DNA of 64,000 nt, taken from Mya arenaria (taxonomy: Eukaryota; Mollusca; Bivalvia; Myida; Myidae). The position numbers and the translations under genes were made by a program. The stretch is taken from the NCBI RefSeq assembly GCF_026914265.1, contig NC_069136.1:21884051-21948050 (forward strand). The letters run 5' to 3'. Of the stretch, positions 11,301 through 23,579 are shown piece by piece. A model generated the notes under the pieces. It made no database searches and was not told where the DNA came from. It saw only the letters and a program-made list of their open reading frames with translations. Every line of letters begins with the position of its first letter. Position 1 is the stretch's first letter.

Positions 11301-12147
11301 CGTTTAATGTAAATTTTTGATTTAAATAATATTCGTAGGTGTAGGAAATATCATTATAAGTACATGGAATCTATTAAGTGTGTACTAGTGGCGTTATTTT
11401 GCGATGTATTTATATTTTCAAATGTGTATCATTCTTGTGTATAAAATAAAGCATTTTGTTTGTTAAGATATACTTTTAAGGTATTGTTTTTTTTAAAGAT
11501 TAAAGAAAAAAGAATAAATAAAATATGACCTAAGATTACAATAAATATAAACATTTTTAAATACATGTATTCAATGTTTAAATACATATCACCTGATATC
11601 CAGAAAAGTGTACCTTACCGACTTTTTTTCCGCAGTATCAAATAATCTAACCCCTATACCTGTTTCTCATTCAATAAGTATTGTATTAAAACGTTTAACA
11701 TGACGTTATACATAATATTATTGTTAATAAGAGCTTAGTTTTGAACAAACCACTGATCAAAACTATATAACATTAATTGTTTATTTCTGTTAAATTCATA
11801 ATTCAACATGGTTTTCTTCTGTTAAACTCCGAATAATAAAAATTATCAAATCATTATAGCACTAATTATAAATGAACTATAGTTAAATAGGTTATATAAG
11901 CTCATTTTGTTTAGGGTTGTTATAGCTCACATACAAACACACGCACATAACGCAGGTACAATAAGCACGCACGTAAGAATGCGTAAAAACTCACCCCACA
12001 AACCATCCCACACACGAGAACGCGTGCGCACGCAGGCAGTTAGCGGATACGCCCGCGCGCGCGCACACACACACGCACACGCACACACACATATACGCAC
12101 GCACACACGCACGCACGCACGCCCACACGCACACCCACACACCCACA

Positions 12148-12200
<53 letters not shown>
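8371..12200 (+). repeat. left arm of the giant foldback
   Basis: From outside in: a tip of CAGCCCAGCAG/GTGAAGTCAGCAG repeats (8371-8520), then about five modules of roughly 310 bp. Each module carries GGCTTCTAGTATATGAAACG, AACAACACGGAAAATTCAGA and a Pro-codon-like CAGCCCCGGGC string. Next comes a different 250-bp segment with AAAAGCGCGTCTTC, and finally the AT-rich inner segment 11560-11930. About 700 bp (10860-11550, with GGCGGGGCTTATCAGTTGCC) has no counterpart in the right arm. Confidence 0.7.
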
Positions 12201-12209
<9 letters not shown>

Positions 12210-12210
12210 A
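11930..12210. repeat. CA/CACG-rich microsatellite at inner end of left arm
   Basis: Interrupted ACGC and AC runs. Its mirror, GTGC/GTGT-rich, is at 13930-14060. The overlapping open frames rich in His/Thr or Cys/Val are products of the dinucleotide repeat. Confidence 0.9.
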
Positions 12211-12424
12211 TACGATAAAATATATGTTCCAAATGGCTAAAATGATGATCTTGAAGTTAAATGTTATAAGTTCACTAAAGTGTTTATGTTTTTTAATCAA
12301 CGCATTGCTTGTTTTTACCAATACCGAATTATTCTGTTTCTGCAATGCATTTAATGCCCATGATACAAAAGCCAACATAGCTACATTATCCCGCACTTTG
12401 CCGTGCGTACAGTGGCTGTGAACG

Positions 12425-12690
12425 CGTCTGTGCATACATGCCTGCATGGGTTAGCGTGTATGAGTGTGAGAGCGTGTGTGTGGGCGTGTTCATGTGCGTG
12501 TGTGAATGTGTGCGTATGTATGGGCTTGCGTATGGGCTCGTGTGTATGTGTGTGTTCGTTCGTGCGCGTGCGCGTACGTGTGCGTTTGCGTGTGCGTGTG
12601 CGTGTGTGTGTGTGTGCGTGGATGAGTGTGTGGGGGGCGTGCGTACATATACGGGTATGTAGCGTATACGTGCGTGCATGATGTGAGTGC
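12425..12690. repeat. GT/GTGC-rich microsatellite in the foldback loop
   Basis: An interrupted TGTG/TGCG/CGTG run, complementary in composition to 11930-12210, so these two tracts alone could pair over about 200 bp. The long frames on both strands are low-complexity artefacts. Confidence 0.9.
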
Positions 12691-13398
12691 AAATTGTGTG
12701 AACTATAAAAACCCTGAATCAATCATCAATGCGATCATTTTTAATCAGTGCAAATGCAAGTATTAAACACAATACGCAATGCTTTAAGATGCACTATTAC
12801 TCCCAAATGAGAGTTTTCACAATTAATAAAATTGGTTTAATAGTCCTTTAAGAATGAATAGATATCGAAATCAATGGTTAGTATGGAACCGAGTTTAATT
12901 TGAAAAAAATGTGCATTTAACAATTTTTTTTACCTCTTTCAGCATTTACCAAAAAATAAATTATTTTTAGGCTTCCTGCTATTGAATACACAAGTAAAAC
13001 CTTTTTAACAGTGAATAATAGTTTGGATGAATTTATTAATACGTAAGAAGTTAGGGTTTATCAGTCCAAATTAATGTTTGTTATACACATAAATTTGATT
13101 TTGAATATGAATTTCATTTTAAAATATAAGTGTGTTGATTTTTTTCAATTAACGCCGATGTAACATTCAATTTTGACCCCGTTATATATTGACAATATGA
13201 GTATTTTTTCTGTTCAAAGAATGACCGATTATTTTTAAACGTTAAGAACTGACCATCCCCCACCCCCTTCCCCGACCGGTTTACTACATCAAACCTTGAT
13301 CCAAAACACTGAACTCTATTATCGCGTATTTTATAGGTCTGTATATTGTTACATTTTTCTCAGATAGTGACGTACTTAGGTAAACATGGATGATTTTA

Positions 13399-13700
13399 AT
13401 GCACCAGTCAAGTTTAACCACGGGCCCCTGGTCCGGGGAACAGCGGGGAATTCGACTTACGGTCCAGCCAACCCCGGGTAAAAACCCCACCTCGCGGAGA
13501 CGAACTGAAGGTAAAATCCCCGCAAAATGCCCCCGCAACCCCGCAAGACCCATTCCCCGCTATATTTAGCACGAAGACAAAACCACCGTATTCACCCAGC
13601 ACTGCGCGGACACGTGAAAGGTAAAAACACTGCCCATTTCCCCGGCTATCTCCGGTATACCCCCGGACCTGGGGGCAGTGGTTACAATTGACTGGTGCAT
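13399..13700. mobile_element. MITE family A, copy 1
   Basis: The ends are ATGCACCAGTCAA and TTGACTGGTGCAT. The interior is GC-rich with repeated CCCCGG/CCGGGG and CCCCGC motifs. The same family occurs at 32382-32705 and 39597-39902. It lies in the loop of the giant foldback. The open frame on the minus strand is non-coding shadow. Confidence 0.75.
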
Positions 13701-15309
13701 ACGCATAGTCCAGTAAATTGAAAGATTATTGATGTGTATTATCAAAAAAAATATAATTCGGCAAATGAGATAGGTAAAAAATAGATAATTTCGAAAGCCT
13801 CTTTTTAAAATAGCCGCCAGATATCAGTCATCCGTTGATTTATAATGCTGGTAATTCAGCGCCCGTCTTGTGTGGAATTAGATAGTTTGTTCAACAGCAA
13901 TAACAGATATCCCTAACATTAAACTTACTGGACATGCGTGCGTGCGTGCTTGCGTGTGCTAGTATGTAAGTGTGTGTGTGTGCGTGCGTGCGTGCGTGTG
14001 CGAGCGAGCGTGTCCGCATACCTGCCTGCGTTTGCACGCGTGCTTGAGTGTGGGCGGGTTTGTGGGGTAAGGTTTTTAGTAACAATAAAAGCACGCACGC
14101 AAGCACACGTAAAAACTTTTTACGCGTGCTTGCGTGCGTGCTTTTATTGTTCCTGCGTTATGTGTGTGTGTTTGTATGTGAGCTAAAACCACCCTTAACA
14201 AATTGTGCTTTTAGTAACTAATTAATTATAGTTCATTTATAATCAGTTTTAAATAATTTGATTATGTTTACTATTAGGAGTTTAACAGAAGAAAACCATG
14301 TTGAATTATTAATTTAGCAAAAACAATTCCTGTTATCTTCAATTGATCAGTTGTTTATTCAAAACTAAGCTGTTTTTAGCATTAATAATATTACATTTAA
14401 CGTCATGTTAAACGTTTTTATTCAATACGTATTGAATAAGAAACAGGTATAGGTGTTAGATTATTTGATACTGCGCAAAAAATCCGTAAGGTACACTTTT
14501 ATTGATATCAGGCCATTTGTAATTAAACATTGAATATATGTATTTAAAAAAATCAAAAATTAAACGAGCAGTTTTTTCAAAAAATAAAGAAAGGCGCACT
14601 TTTTCAGCGAAACACGACGCCGTTTTCCTCGCGAAAATGACGTTATAGACGAAATTAAAATAAAAAAAAAAGTAAAACAAGAGAAAGAAAAATATATGTG
14701 CGTGAACGTTTTCACAACACGCACTTGAGGTTGAAATTTCATAGCGGTAAACGAGTAATTGATAAAAATATCGGTAATTGTAGCTGGAACGCAAAAATAT
14801 GACAGACGTCTCAAAATTTACGTCGGTGGTATATTTTGAAGATTGGTAGTTTGAAAACTGTTCTGAGTATTGAAAAAGTAATATTAGGCCTCAACTGGGC
14901 ATATGCTCTTCTATTCGTATACCAATTTTCAGATATTAACACGAAAATTCGTTCATATTCGCGTTCCACCTTAAAGGTGTGTTTTGCAAACGAACTCTTG
15001 TGAAGGATTATTTCATTTTTTATGTTTTTTTCGGCTTTGAAACCATAAAATTCAGGATTTTCCGTGATGAAAGAAAAAACGCTATAATGCTTTGATGCGT
15101 GATATGGTAAGGTGAAAATAAATTACCGCTTAGATGGCAAAATAAAATGTTTCGAATTTAAAGACGCGCTTTTTTACAAAAAAAAACCCGACGGCAAACG
15201 TCGTGTTATTTCGTCTTAGCAAAGCGATAAAAAAGAGTGAAATTCTAGCAAGATTACGTTTAATAATTAATTAATGTTCTGTAACATTTTACATCTTATC
15301 TTTGCTTTA

Positions 15310-15493
15310 AACATAACATAACATTGTGTTTATTGTAATATAAGGCCACCAGCCCAGAATACATGTAACAAATTGTAGTATTTAGTACGTCAAATATGAA
15401 CTATATTGGATATTTATAAAACATGTTTTATGTTGTTGCACAAATCAAGCATATCAAAGTAATGGTCATATACAAATATATGTAAACATATAA

Positions 15494-15539
<46 letters not shown>

Positions 15540-15966
15540 TCACATATACATATAGATAGTTCCATTTCATGTATTAGTAGTTGTATAATAAATTATCTGT
15601 GTAAGATCAGTTGCTTTCTCAAATCGAATGCTTTATACACGAATTTAGTTAGCGAGAATATCTCACTAGTGGCACATTATATTATTGAACAATTGAAAGC
15701 TTGAATGAGTGAGCCAGGTAGTCCGGAACAGTTCACGTCGTAAACCATCGTAAGAAGGACAGACCAGAAGAAAGTGGTACTCATCTTCTATTACATTGTA
15801 ACCAGTACTCGAGCATAATGGACAGAATCGGATTTCACGTGCAATATTCAAGTGTCTTCCTTTTTCTATCATAAGCGTATGACCTGAGCATCTTAAGTTT
15901 GCAAAACATTTTTTCCAAGGATATGGTAGGTCTATTGACAAATAACGTTCTGGGTCAAGAAGAAAG
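15310..15966 (-). mobile_element. 5'-truncated non-LTR retrotransposon remnant
   Basis: This block interrupts the right arm exactly where the left arm reads straight through (CTTTGCTTTAAAGTCATTAAA). On the minus strand it carries the C-terminal end of a LINE ORF2 (see 15666-15941), a 3' tail region with an (AC)n run at 15497-15535, and a terminal (TTATG)3 repeat at 15310-15322. Short A-rich duplications at both edges are compatible with target-primed insertion. The 5' end, including the reverse transcriptase core, is missing. Confidence 0.6.
15666..15941 (-). pseudogene. LINE ORF2 C-terminal fragment with zinc-knuckle-like motif
   Basis: 91 residues are open. Around residues 38-68 the pattern RFCPLCSS...EDEYHFLLVC gives Cys-x2-Cys, then His and Cys. 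That matches the post-RT cysteine/histidine motif common in animal non-LTR retrotransposons, where the usual form is CxLC...vEDExHFlxxCp. Only this terminal part of the reading frame remains, so it cannot encode a working polymerase. The LINE clade cannot be set from this fragment. Confidence 0.6.
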
Positions 15967-17587
15967 TCATTAAATACGGAATCATCTGAACGTTACACAT
16001 ACTTAAAGCATTGTATACAGCCCGTGTAAAAATACCATAAAACGCCTCGTTTTTTCATTTTTTTTTTGCCTTTGAAATCATGAATTTCTGAATTTTCATT
16101 ATTGTTGGAAAAGACAATATTCAGCATATAACGCTTTGATGCGTGGTGTGGTAAGGGGAAATTAAATTACAGCTTAAATGGCAAAATGAAGTGTTTTGAA
16201 TTTGAAGACGCGCTTTTTTGCAAAAACGACGGGAAACTTCGCACGATTTTGTCTTAGCATAGCGGTAAAAATCGAGTGAAATTCTAGCAAGATTACGTTA
16301 AATAATTAGTGTTCTGTAACATTTTACATCTTATCTTTGCTTTAAAGTCATTACACTTGTAATCATCCAAACGTTACACATACTTAAAGCCTTGCATACA
16401 GCCCGTGTAAAAATATCGTTATACGCTTGAGGCTGATCGAGGCTGCCAGAAAACTAAATTTGAAAAGTGGAGTAAAGTGATGTTTTTAGTTCACACAAAA
16501 AGAATAGTGTAAATGTTGAAAAAGTATTCATTTTAGTATTTTGCGTCATTTAAAGAGTGTTTTGCAAACGAACTATTGTGAATGATTTTTTTCATTTTTT
16601 TTCAGCTTTAAAAACATGAATTTCTGAATTTTCCGTGTTGTTAAGTCACTAAACTTGTTATCATTCGAATGTTTCATATACTAGAAGCCATGGATCCAGC
16701 CCGAGTAAAAATACCATAAAATGCACGGGGCTGCCCGTGGCTGCTCGGGGCTGCCAGAAAGAAAACTAAAATAGAAAAGTGGAGTAAAGTGATGTTTTTA
16801 GTTCACACAAAAAGAATAGTGCAAATGTTGAAAAAGTATTCATTTTAGTTATTTTGCGTCATTTAAAGAGTATTTTGCAAACGAATTATTGTGAATGATT
16901 TTTTTCAATATTTTTGCGGCTTTGAAAACATGAATTTCTGATTTGTCCGTGTTGTTAAGTCATTAAACGTGTTATCATTCGAACGTTTCATATACTAGAA
17001 GCCATGTATCCAGCCCGAGTAAAAATATCATAAAAGGCCCGGGGCTGCCTGGGGCTGCTCGGGCCTTCCAGAAAGGAAACTAAAATAGAAAAGTGGAGTA
17101 AAGTAATGTTTTTAGTTCACACTCAAAGAATATAGTGTAAATATTGAAAAAGTATTCATTTTAGTAATTTGCGTCATTTAAAGAGTATTTTGCAAACGAA
17201 TTATTGTGAATGATTTTTTTTATTTTTTTCGGCTTTGAAAACATGAATTTCTGATTTATCCGTGTTGTTAAGTCATTAAACTTGTAATAATTCGAACGTT
17301 TCATATACTAGAAGCCATGTATCCAGCCCAAGTAAAAATACCATAAAAACGCCCGGGGCTGCCTGGGCCTGCTAGGCTGCCAGTCTGCTGGGCTGCTGAC
17401 TTCACGCTGCTGTGCTGCCAGTCTGCCGGGCTGCTGACATCACGCTGCGGGGCTGCTGGACTGCTGACTTCACGCTGCTAGGCTGTCAGTCTGCTGGGCT
17501 GCTGACTTCACGCTGCTAGGCTGCCAGTCTGCTGGGCTGCTGACTTCACGCTGCTGGGCTGCTGGGCTGCCAACTTCACGAACATAG

Positions 17588-17690
17588 TAAATTATTGTAA
17601 TGCTGAAGAGTTATGTCAAGTTTGAAATATCTTGCAGTAAATTATTGTAATGCTGAAGAGTTATGTCAAGTTTGAAATATCTTGCACAAA
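17588..17690 (+). repeat. direct repeat flanking the giant foldback, right copies
   Basis: Two tandem 51-bp units carry GAAGAGTTATGTCAAGTTTG and end in ATATCTTGCA. The same core occurs once, in the same orientation, immediately outside the left tip (8324-8359). Confidence 0.8.
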
Positions 17691-17724
17691 GCAATCATTT
17701 GAAATGGAACTTTTTTATTTTTAA

Positions 17725-17815
17725 AGGGACTCGTTAATGTTTTTGGACCATCTTTTCTCAAGGTAATGCGTCTGAAAACACTAATACCATAATCATTTCA
17801 CTCTAAAAACATAAC
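17725..17815 (-). mobile_element. one end of a TTAA-flanked MITE (family B)
   Basis: TTAA at 17721-17724 is followed by AGGGACTCGTTAATGTTTTTG, and then GTAATGCGTCTGAAAACAC. This is the inverted right end of the MITE at 56304-56802. The rest of the element is absent or too diverged. Confidence 0.5.
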
Positions 17816-18229
17816 TACAAAAAACTATATATTTAAGTATAAAAAGCTGGTTTTAGTGGGGAGCGAAGCCACAACGGTACAGTTAAGAAAAAATAGAAAA
17901 CTTACAACAAAACAAGAACAAGCCTTCAAGGACATGTAAGCATAATCTTGGATACAATTTAATCTTTAAGCCTTTTGGTGAAAAGGGTTACTATCGCTAT
18001 TCAAAAGTGTGGACTTCAAAGACGAACATGGGCTTTTATCAACATTTGATAAAGGGCCCAAGCCTTCAGTATCTTAGCTTTAAGATTCCTAATGATTTGC
18101 CACATTTTATTTCGTTATAAAAAGAGTGCATTTTACAGTCCATAATTGACATTTGTCTTTGAGCCAAATTTTCATCGAGCAGAGGAAATACCTTTGTTGA
18201 ACAGCATGCTTATCATTTGGTTTACATTG

Positions 18230-18413
18230 CGCCGATTGTTCAGAAATTTGTTTAAGTTAACAACGTTGTTAACGTCATCATTGTTAACTTTCATTTTAGC
18301 TGTACGTGTTTTAATTAAACACATGAGCACATCATAGAATATTACACCTTTAAAAGTTAACAATCATGTTATTAATCATGTTGTGACCTTTAAAAAAAGC
18401 TCTGAACAAGCGA
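18230..18413. mobile_element. short MITE related to 1082-1808
   Basis: The ends GCCGATTGTTCAGA and CTCTGAACAAGCG are inverted. The interior carries TTAAGTTAACAACGTTGTTAA, matching the left third of the 1082-1808 element, but without its two hairpin inserts. This is probably the ancestral, unexpanded form. The small open frames here are shadows. Confidence 0.45.
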
Positions 18414-20094
18414 CAAATTATTGCCATTTTAATAAGGGCAGATTTTTTTCTAAATCATGTCAATGTGATAAGTTTAGACATGGAAATAATTTTATCAATG
18501 TTCTGATAATAAAAATGTTAGAAACATACAGTACGCCTGAAGCAGATAAAACAAAGAGGTTTATGTCACATGTAAACAAAGTTTAAAATTGAGGCATTGT
18601 TTGTCAACTTTGAATGAAAACACAATTTAAAATTGAAGCATAGTTTGTCAAATTTGAAATGAAATTTATCAACACGTTATTTATAGTTATTTGAACATTC
18701 AGTCATAACTGGCTTTGTCGAAGTCATTGCGACCTCGGGAAATTATTGGAGATAACGAATATTCGATATAACCGGAATACAAAAAGTGTATAGCTGAAGC
18801 GCTTTGCTGTCAGGAAGATAAACTAAATAGCTCGTGCGCACGAGTTACTTTGTCGTGTGCACAAGTTATTTAAGTCATGCGCACGAGATAATTAAAAACA
18901 TGTCACATTTGTGCCACCGTATATATCACCAATGTTTTACTTTCACAATATTCCCAAATTTTCATATCGACCAAATTACAATGAACTTTGCGTCGTCGAA
19001 TATTCGATATTCTTTAAGGATTTTCTGATATTAAAACTGTTTTATGTAAGCCTGTGGTGATTTACTTTCTATTTTATTTGCATAGTCTAATACCCACTGA
19101 GCTTTGTAAACAACCTAATCAGCTGGCCCGGTTTGTGTTGCCGGGTTAAGGGGAATGGAAAAGAGCATTGGTCGATAGCAGAACAAATAGAAAGAGTTTA
19201 TTAATTCTCTGACGAAGTCTGCATGCTGCGCTATAAAATCAAAGCACCGAAAGCACTTCGGTATTCAGCGCATTGTAAGGACACGCTATTCGCATGCGTT
19301 TTCCGTATATCTGATACGCATAGTCATTTTAAAAAGGAAACCATGAGTCATGTATCCGCAAAAAAATGTAGAAAAGCTTAGTTTTAGTAAGAAATTCCAT
19401 ACGATTTTATTTCAAAAATAGCAATTGTATTCACACATTCAATTTTAAATATTTGGTGTGGAATCAAAATGGTTTTGATACTAAGAATGATTCATGTAGA
19501 ACAAACGTTTAACTGAATAAACCTTTTTATGTTCATAACTTTATTCGGAAAAGGAAGTTTTGTTTCAAAAGGGTCTTTTACGTGTTTTATTTTTACGTAT
19601 AAAATTGAACGTACGTTGTAAATAAATTTAAACAGCGTATCGGAGTAGTGCAAAACAACTAAAATAACAAAAAATCCGCTAAAAACCAAAATGCTAGGAT
19701 CAAATGTAAAAGCTAAGAAATGCAAATGCTCTTGATTTAAATGCAAACGACGTTCTTATCAAAGATGTTACTTCACAGCTACAACTTGGAATTCTGATTG
19801 ATTCATCCTTGCCATTGAATTTGCAAGTTGTCTTTGCAAGAAAATAAATGCAAATATAGCCGAAAGATTCAACTATTATTTAACTGATCAAATGAAAACC
19901 CTGTTTCAGTTATCATTTGTTATTTAAATGACTTCTGTTGCAGCCTATTGGGAAAAATAAATTACCACATGTTAAAAAAATAACTTTGCTGCAAAAACAG
20001 GTGCAAAAAATAATGTTGTTAAGCCTACGTGGACTTCATCACATGAATTTTTTGAAAAATGAGGTTGGCTTAAATATGAAAACCGTTGCAAGTA
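18414..20094. other. intergenic, no gene seen
   Basis: AT-rich DNA. Small dyads such as GCTCGTGCGCACGAG with GTCGTGTGCACAAG and CATGCGCACGAG near 18830-18890 suggest an old MITE end. No exon with convincing splice sites, no tRNA and no long frame. Its right boundary is the left edge of the 1.74-kb tandem array. Confidence 0.4.
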
Positions 20095-20692
20095 TCAAAC
20101 AGCTGTATTGGTATATAAATGATTACATAATCTTACACCAAGTTACATTCGAGACATCATAGCATAATCTAATGAATACACTACTTCAATTGCGATCCTC
20201 TTGATACAAGAAACTCTCGTTTGAATAATGCAGTGGAAACGTTTGGAATTTGGTACCAGAATATAAATGTAAATCTTAAACTGCTATGCATATAAATCCC
20301 GTTGTAAGAACTCTTTACAACAACAATTGTATGTTGTTTTTGTGTGTAAATTTGTTTTGATTGGTCGAGTTACTTCTAATGTTTTTTTTAATATATATAT
20401 ATTAATATATATATATCAATTAGTATCTTAAAATGAAACAGTAATGTTCATTTTGTTTTAAATTACTTATTTTTTGCTAGTGGCTATATGAAAACGCTTG
20501 GCCTGGTATAAATGTTTTGATGTAAAATTGTAATTACATGAACATACAAATTCAAATAATTCCTAAATGTAATGAAGTTAAATGTCAAAACTGAAGCATA
20601 CTGATAATTTGCCAATTATGTAAATAGTAACAGCAAAGTATTGCTAAAAATAACAAAATATAGATATTGTTAAAAGTGAAAGATATTGCTAT

Positions 20693-21837
20693 TTAAATGT
20701 TCTCTTTACACACACAATATGGTCGCAACTCGGGCTTTCTCTTAACAATACACTTCGGTGCATCATAGTATTTGTTTATTCTGCTGATGTCTTCTTTTGA
20801 TATAAAAACTTGACCTGATTGCAGATCAACTGATGACGTCACTTCAAAAAGACCATTTCCTGGGGTCGTTTCCATAGTGATTTGATAGAAGGCTTGCAAG
20901 GGCTTTGTTTTGGCAGACATATCTGCTATTCGCCCGTCAATATCCTTGCTTTCCTTAAATTTGAGTACATTTTCATTTGATTCTAGTTTTATAGCCCTTG
21001 TTATGTGCTTTAAATCTAATTTATGACACATGATTGAATATTCACCAATCATTTCATTGAACATGTTCACAGATTCGCGCGCAGTGTTAATCACGTGGTT
21101 TTCTGACACGGAAGTGTTTTTCCAAGCCAGGCATGCGCACCAGTGGGCTTCAATACCAGCACTTTGACACGTTCTTTCCATTGGAATATTGGAAAACAAT
21201 GAATATGACGTTCTGTCTGTGGGTTTGTACTCATTTTTCTCCTCATTTATTTCCATAAATGTTTCATATATATCAAATGGGGTCACCAATTTCTTAGTGT
21301 TTTCAAGAAAGGCTATGTATTTGTTTGGATGCTCTTTCCTGAACTCGGGTGGGACAAAAAATACCAAAATAGGGCATTCTTTCTTCGAGCTTTCCTTGTT
21401 CTGTTTGTCTCAAATTTCCATATCTTGCACCATGATCGCTCATGAGCAATACAAATGTGTATTTCAATAACCCCAGACTGTTCATGTATTTTAAAAAATC
21501 AACATTATCTTCATCTAAAAGTCCCACACAATCATTTGTATTGTGTGAGTAACCCGAAAAGAAACCGAAAGTGAAAAAAGGTCTCCCAACGTTTGTTATT
21601 AGTCCTTCCTTTAACCAATTAATGAATATTTCATGAATCCGTTTTGAACCATGACAAAAGTGTTTGATTTTAACCGATTTAGCTACCTCTAAATAAAATG
21701 GCCGTATATAATGATTCACTGGTTTGTTCTTAAAGCCGAGCATCCTGTAGGTAAATGTTCCTACCTCCACCATATCTTCTCCCCATTGTGTTACATAACC
21801 TCGCTTTTCAAACCTTTTCCAGATAAATTCCAAAATT
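20693..21837 (-). pseudogene. truncated DUF229 copy, unit 1 (frameshifted)
   Basis: Covers codons 276-654 and keeps the true C-terminus (VCKENI then stop). One extra A in the run at about 21353-21359 breaks the frame between MPYFGIF and VPPEFRK, so two overlapping frames are seen. The N-terminal 275 residues are absent, and the open frame has no ATG before an internal Met about 20 codons in. A private change replaces Asn by Tyr in the LLKNTFVLLMSDHG stretch. It cannot encode the full enzyme. Confidence 0.85.
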
Positions 21838-22435
21838 TCAAACAGCTGTATTGGTATATAAATGATTATATAATCTTACACCAAGTTACATTCGAGACAT
21901 CATAGCATAATCTAATGAATACACTACTTCAATTGCGATCCTCTTGATACAAGAAACTCTCGTTTGAATAATGCAGTGGAAACGTTTGGAATTTGGTACC
22001 AGAATATAAATGTAAATCTTAAACTGCTACGCATATAAATCCCGTTGTAAGAACTCTTTACAACAACAATTGTATGTTGTTTTTGTGTGTAAATTTGTTT
22101 TGATTGGTCGAGTTACTTCTAATGTTTTTTTTAATATATATATTAATATATATATATATCAATTAGTATCTTAAAATGAAACAGTAATGTTCATTTTGTT
22201 TTAAATTACTTATTTTTTGCTAGTGGCTATATGAAAACGCTTGGCCTGGTATAAATGTTTTGATGTAAAATTGTAATTACATGAACATACAAATTCAAAT
22301 AATTCCTAAATGTAATGAAGTTAAATGTCAAAACTGAAGCATACTGATAATTTGCCAATTATGTAAATAGTAACAGCAAAGTATTGCTAAAAATAACAAA
22401 ATATAGATATTGTTAAAAGTGAAAGATATTGCTAT

Positions 22436-23579
22436 TTAAATGTTCTCTTTACACACACAATATGGTCGTAACTCGGGCTTTCTCTTAACAATACACTTCG
22501 GTGCATCATAGTATTTGTTTATTCTGCTGATGTCTTCTTTTGATATAAAAACTTGACCTGATTGCAGATCAACTGATGACGTCACTTACAAAAGACCATT
22601 TCCTGGGGTCGTTTCCATAGTGATTTGATAGAAGGCTTGCAAGGGCTTTGTTTTGGCAGACATATCTGCTATTCGCCCGTCAATATCCTTGCTTTCCTTA
22701 AATTTGAGTACATTTTCATTTGATTCTAGTTTTATAGCCCTTGTTATGTGCTTTAAATCTAATTTATGACACATGATTGAATATTCACCAATCATTTCAT
22801 TGAACATGTTCACAGATTCGCGCGCAGTGTTAATCACGTGGTTTTCTGACACGGAAGTGTTTTTCCAAGCCAGGCATGCGCACCAGTGGGCTTCAATACC
22901 AGCACTTTGACACGTTCTTTCCATTGGAATATTGGAAAACAATGAATATGACGTTCTGTCTGTGGGTTTGTACTCATTTTTCTCCTCATTTATTTCCATA
23001 AATGTTTCATATATATCAAATGGGGTCACCAATTTCTTAGTGTTTTCAAGAAAGGCTATGTATTTGTTTGGATGCTCTTTCCTGAACTCGGGTGGGACAA
23101 AAATACCAAAATAGGGCATTCTTTCTTCGAGCTTTCCTTGTTCTGTTTGTCTCAAATTTCCATATCTTGCACCATGATCGCTCATGAGCAATACAAATGT
23201 GTTTTTCAATAACCCCAGACTGTTCATGTATTTTAAAAAATCAACATTATCTTCATCTAAAAGTCCCACACAATCATTTGTATTGTGTGAGTAACCCGAA
23301 AAGAAACCGAAAGTGAAAAAAGGTCTCCCAACGTTTGTTATTAGTCCTTCCTTTAACCAATTAATGAATATTTCATGAATCCGTTTTGAACCATGACAAA
23401 AGTGTTTGATTTTAACCGATTTAGCTACCTCTAAATAAAATGGCCGTATATAATGATTCACTGGTTTGTTCTTAAAGCCGAGCATCCTGTAGGTAAATGT
23501 TCCTACCTCCGCCATATCTTCTCCCCATTGTGTTACATAACCTCGCTTTTCAAACCTTTTCCAGATAAATTCCAAAATT
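22436..23579 (-). pseudogene. truncated DUF229 copy, unit 2 (premature stop)
   Basis: Open from codon 276, but TTTGAA has become TTGTAA, so translation would stop at 22586, 50 residues early (ending GNGLL). It has the Ala variant (GEDMAEVG). No ATG at the junction. It lacks the membrane segment and the GFDSVSR and GDGT motifs. Very like unit 5. Confidence 0.85.

Larger units (their letters stand above)
8371..17584. mobile_element. giant foldback element with arms of about 3.7 kb
   Basis: The tips are inverted: TGTTCGTGAAGTTGGCAG at 8371 and CTGCCAACTTCACGAACA ending at 17584. The left arm (8371 to about 12200) reads as the reverse complement of the right arm (about 13930 to 17584) over most of its length. 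Matching landmarks include the GCAGCCCAGCAG-rich tips, the 310-bp modules, the AAGCGCGTCTTCAAATTC segment and the GATTATTTGATACTGCG/CGCAGTATCAAATAATC pair. Arms built of tandem modules are the hallmark of Foldback/Galileo-type DNA elements. No transposase frame is visible. The loop holds only GT-rich repeats and a MITE. Confidence 0.7.
13930..17584 (-). repeat. right arm of the giant foldback
   Basis: Reverse complement of the left arm, with about three complete 310-bp modules at 16430-17340, then the CTGCTGGGCTGCTGACTTCA-rich tip. It differs from the left arm by a retrotransposon remnant (15310-15966), a unique segment at about 14550-14950, and a second copy of the AAGACGCGC segment (15140-15190 and 16200-16220). 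Near 14084-14149 a further small hairpin pairs AATAAAAGCACGCACGCAAG with its complement. Confidence 0.7.

Noticed and set aside
11907..12722. His/Thr-rich and Cys/Val-rich open frames
   Set aside because: Pure products of CA/GT and CACG microsatellites in the foldback loop.
13284..13602. Gly/Arg-rich frames on the minus strand
   Set aside because: They lie within MITE family A, and the same GC-rich interior occurs at two other loci with broken frames.
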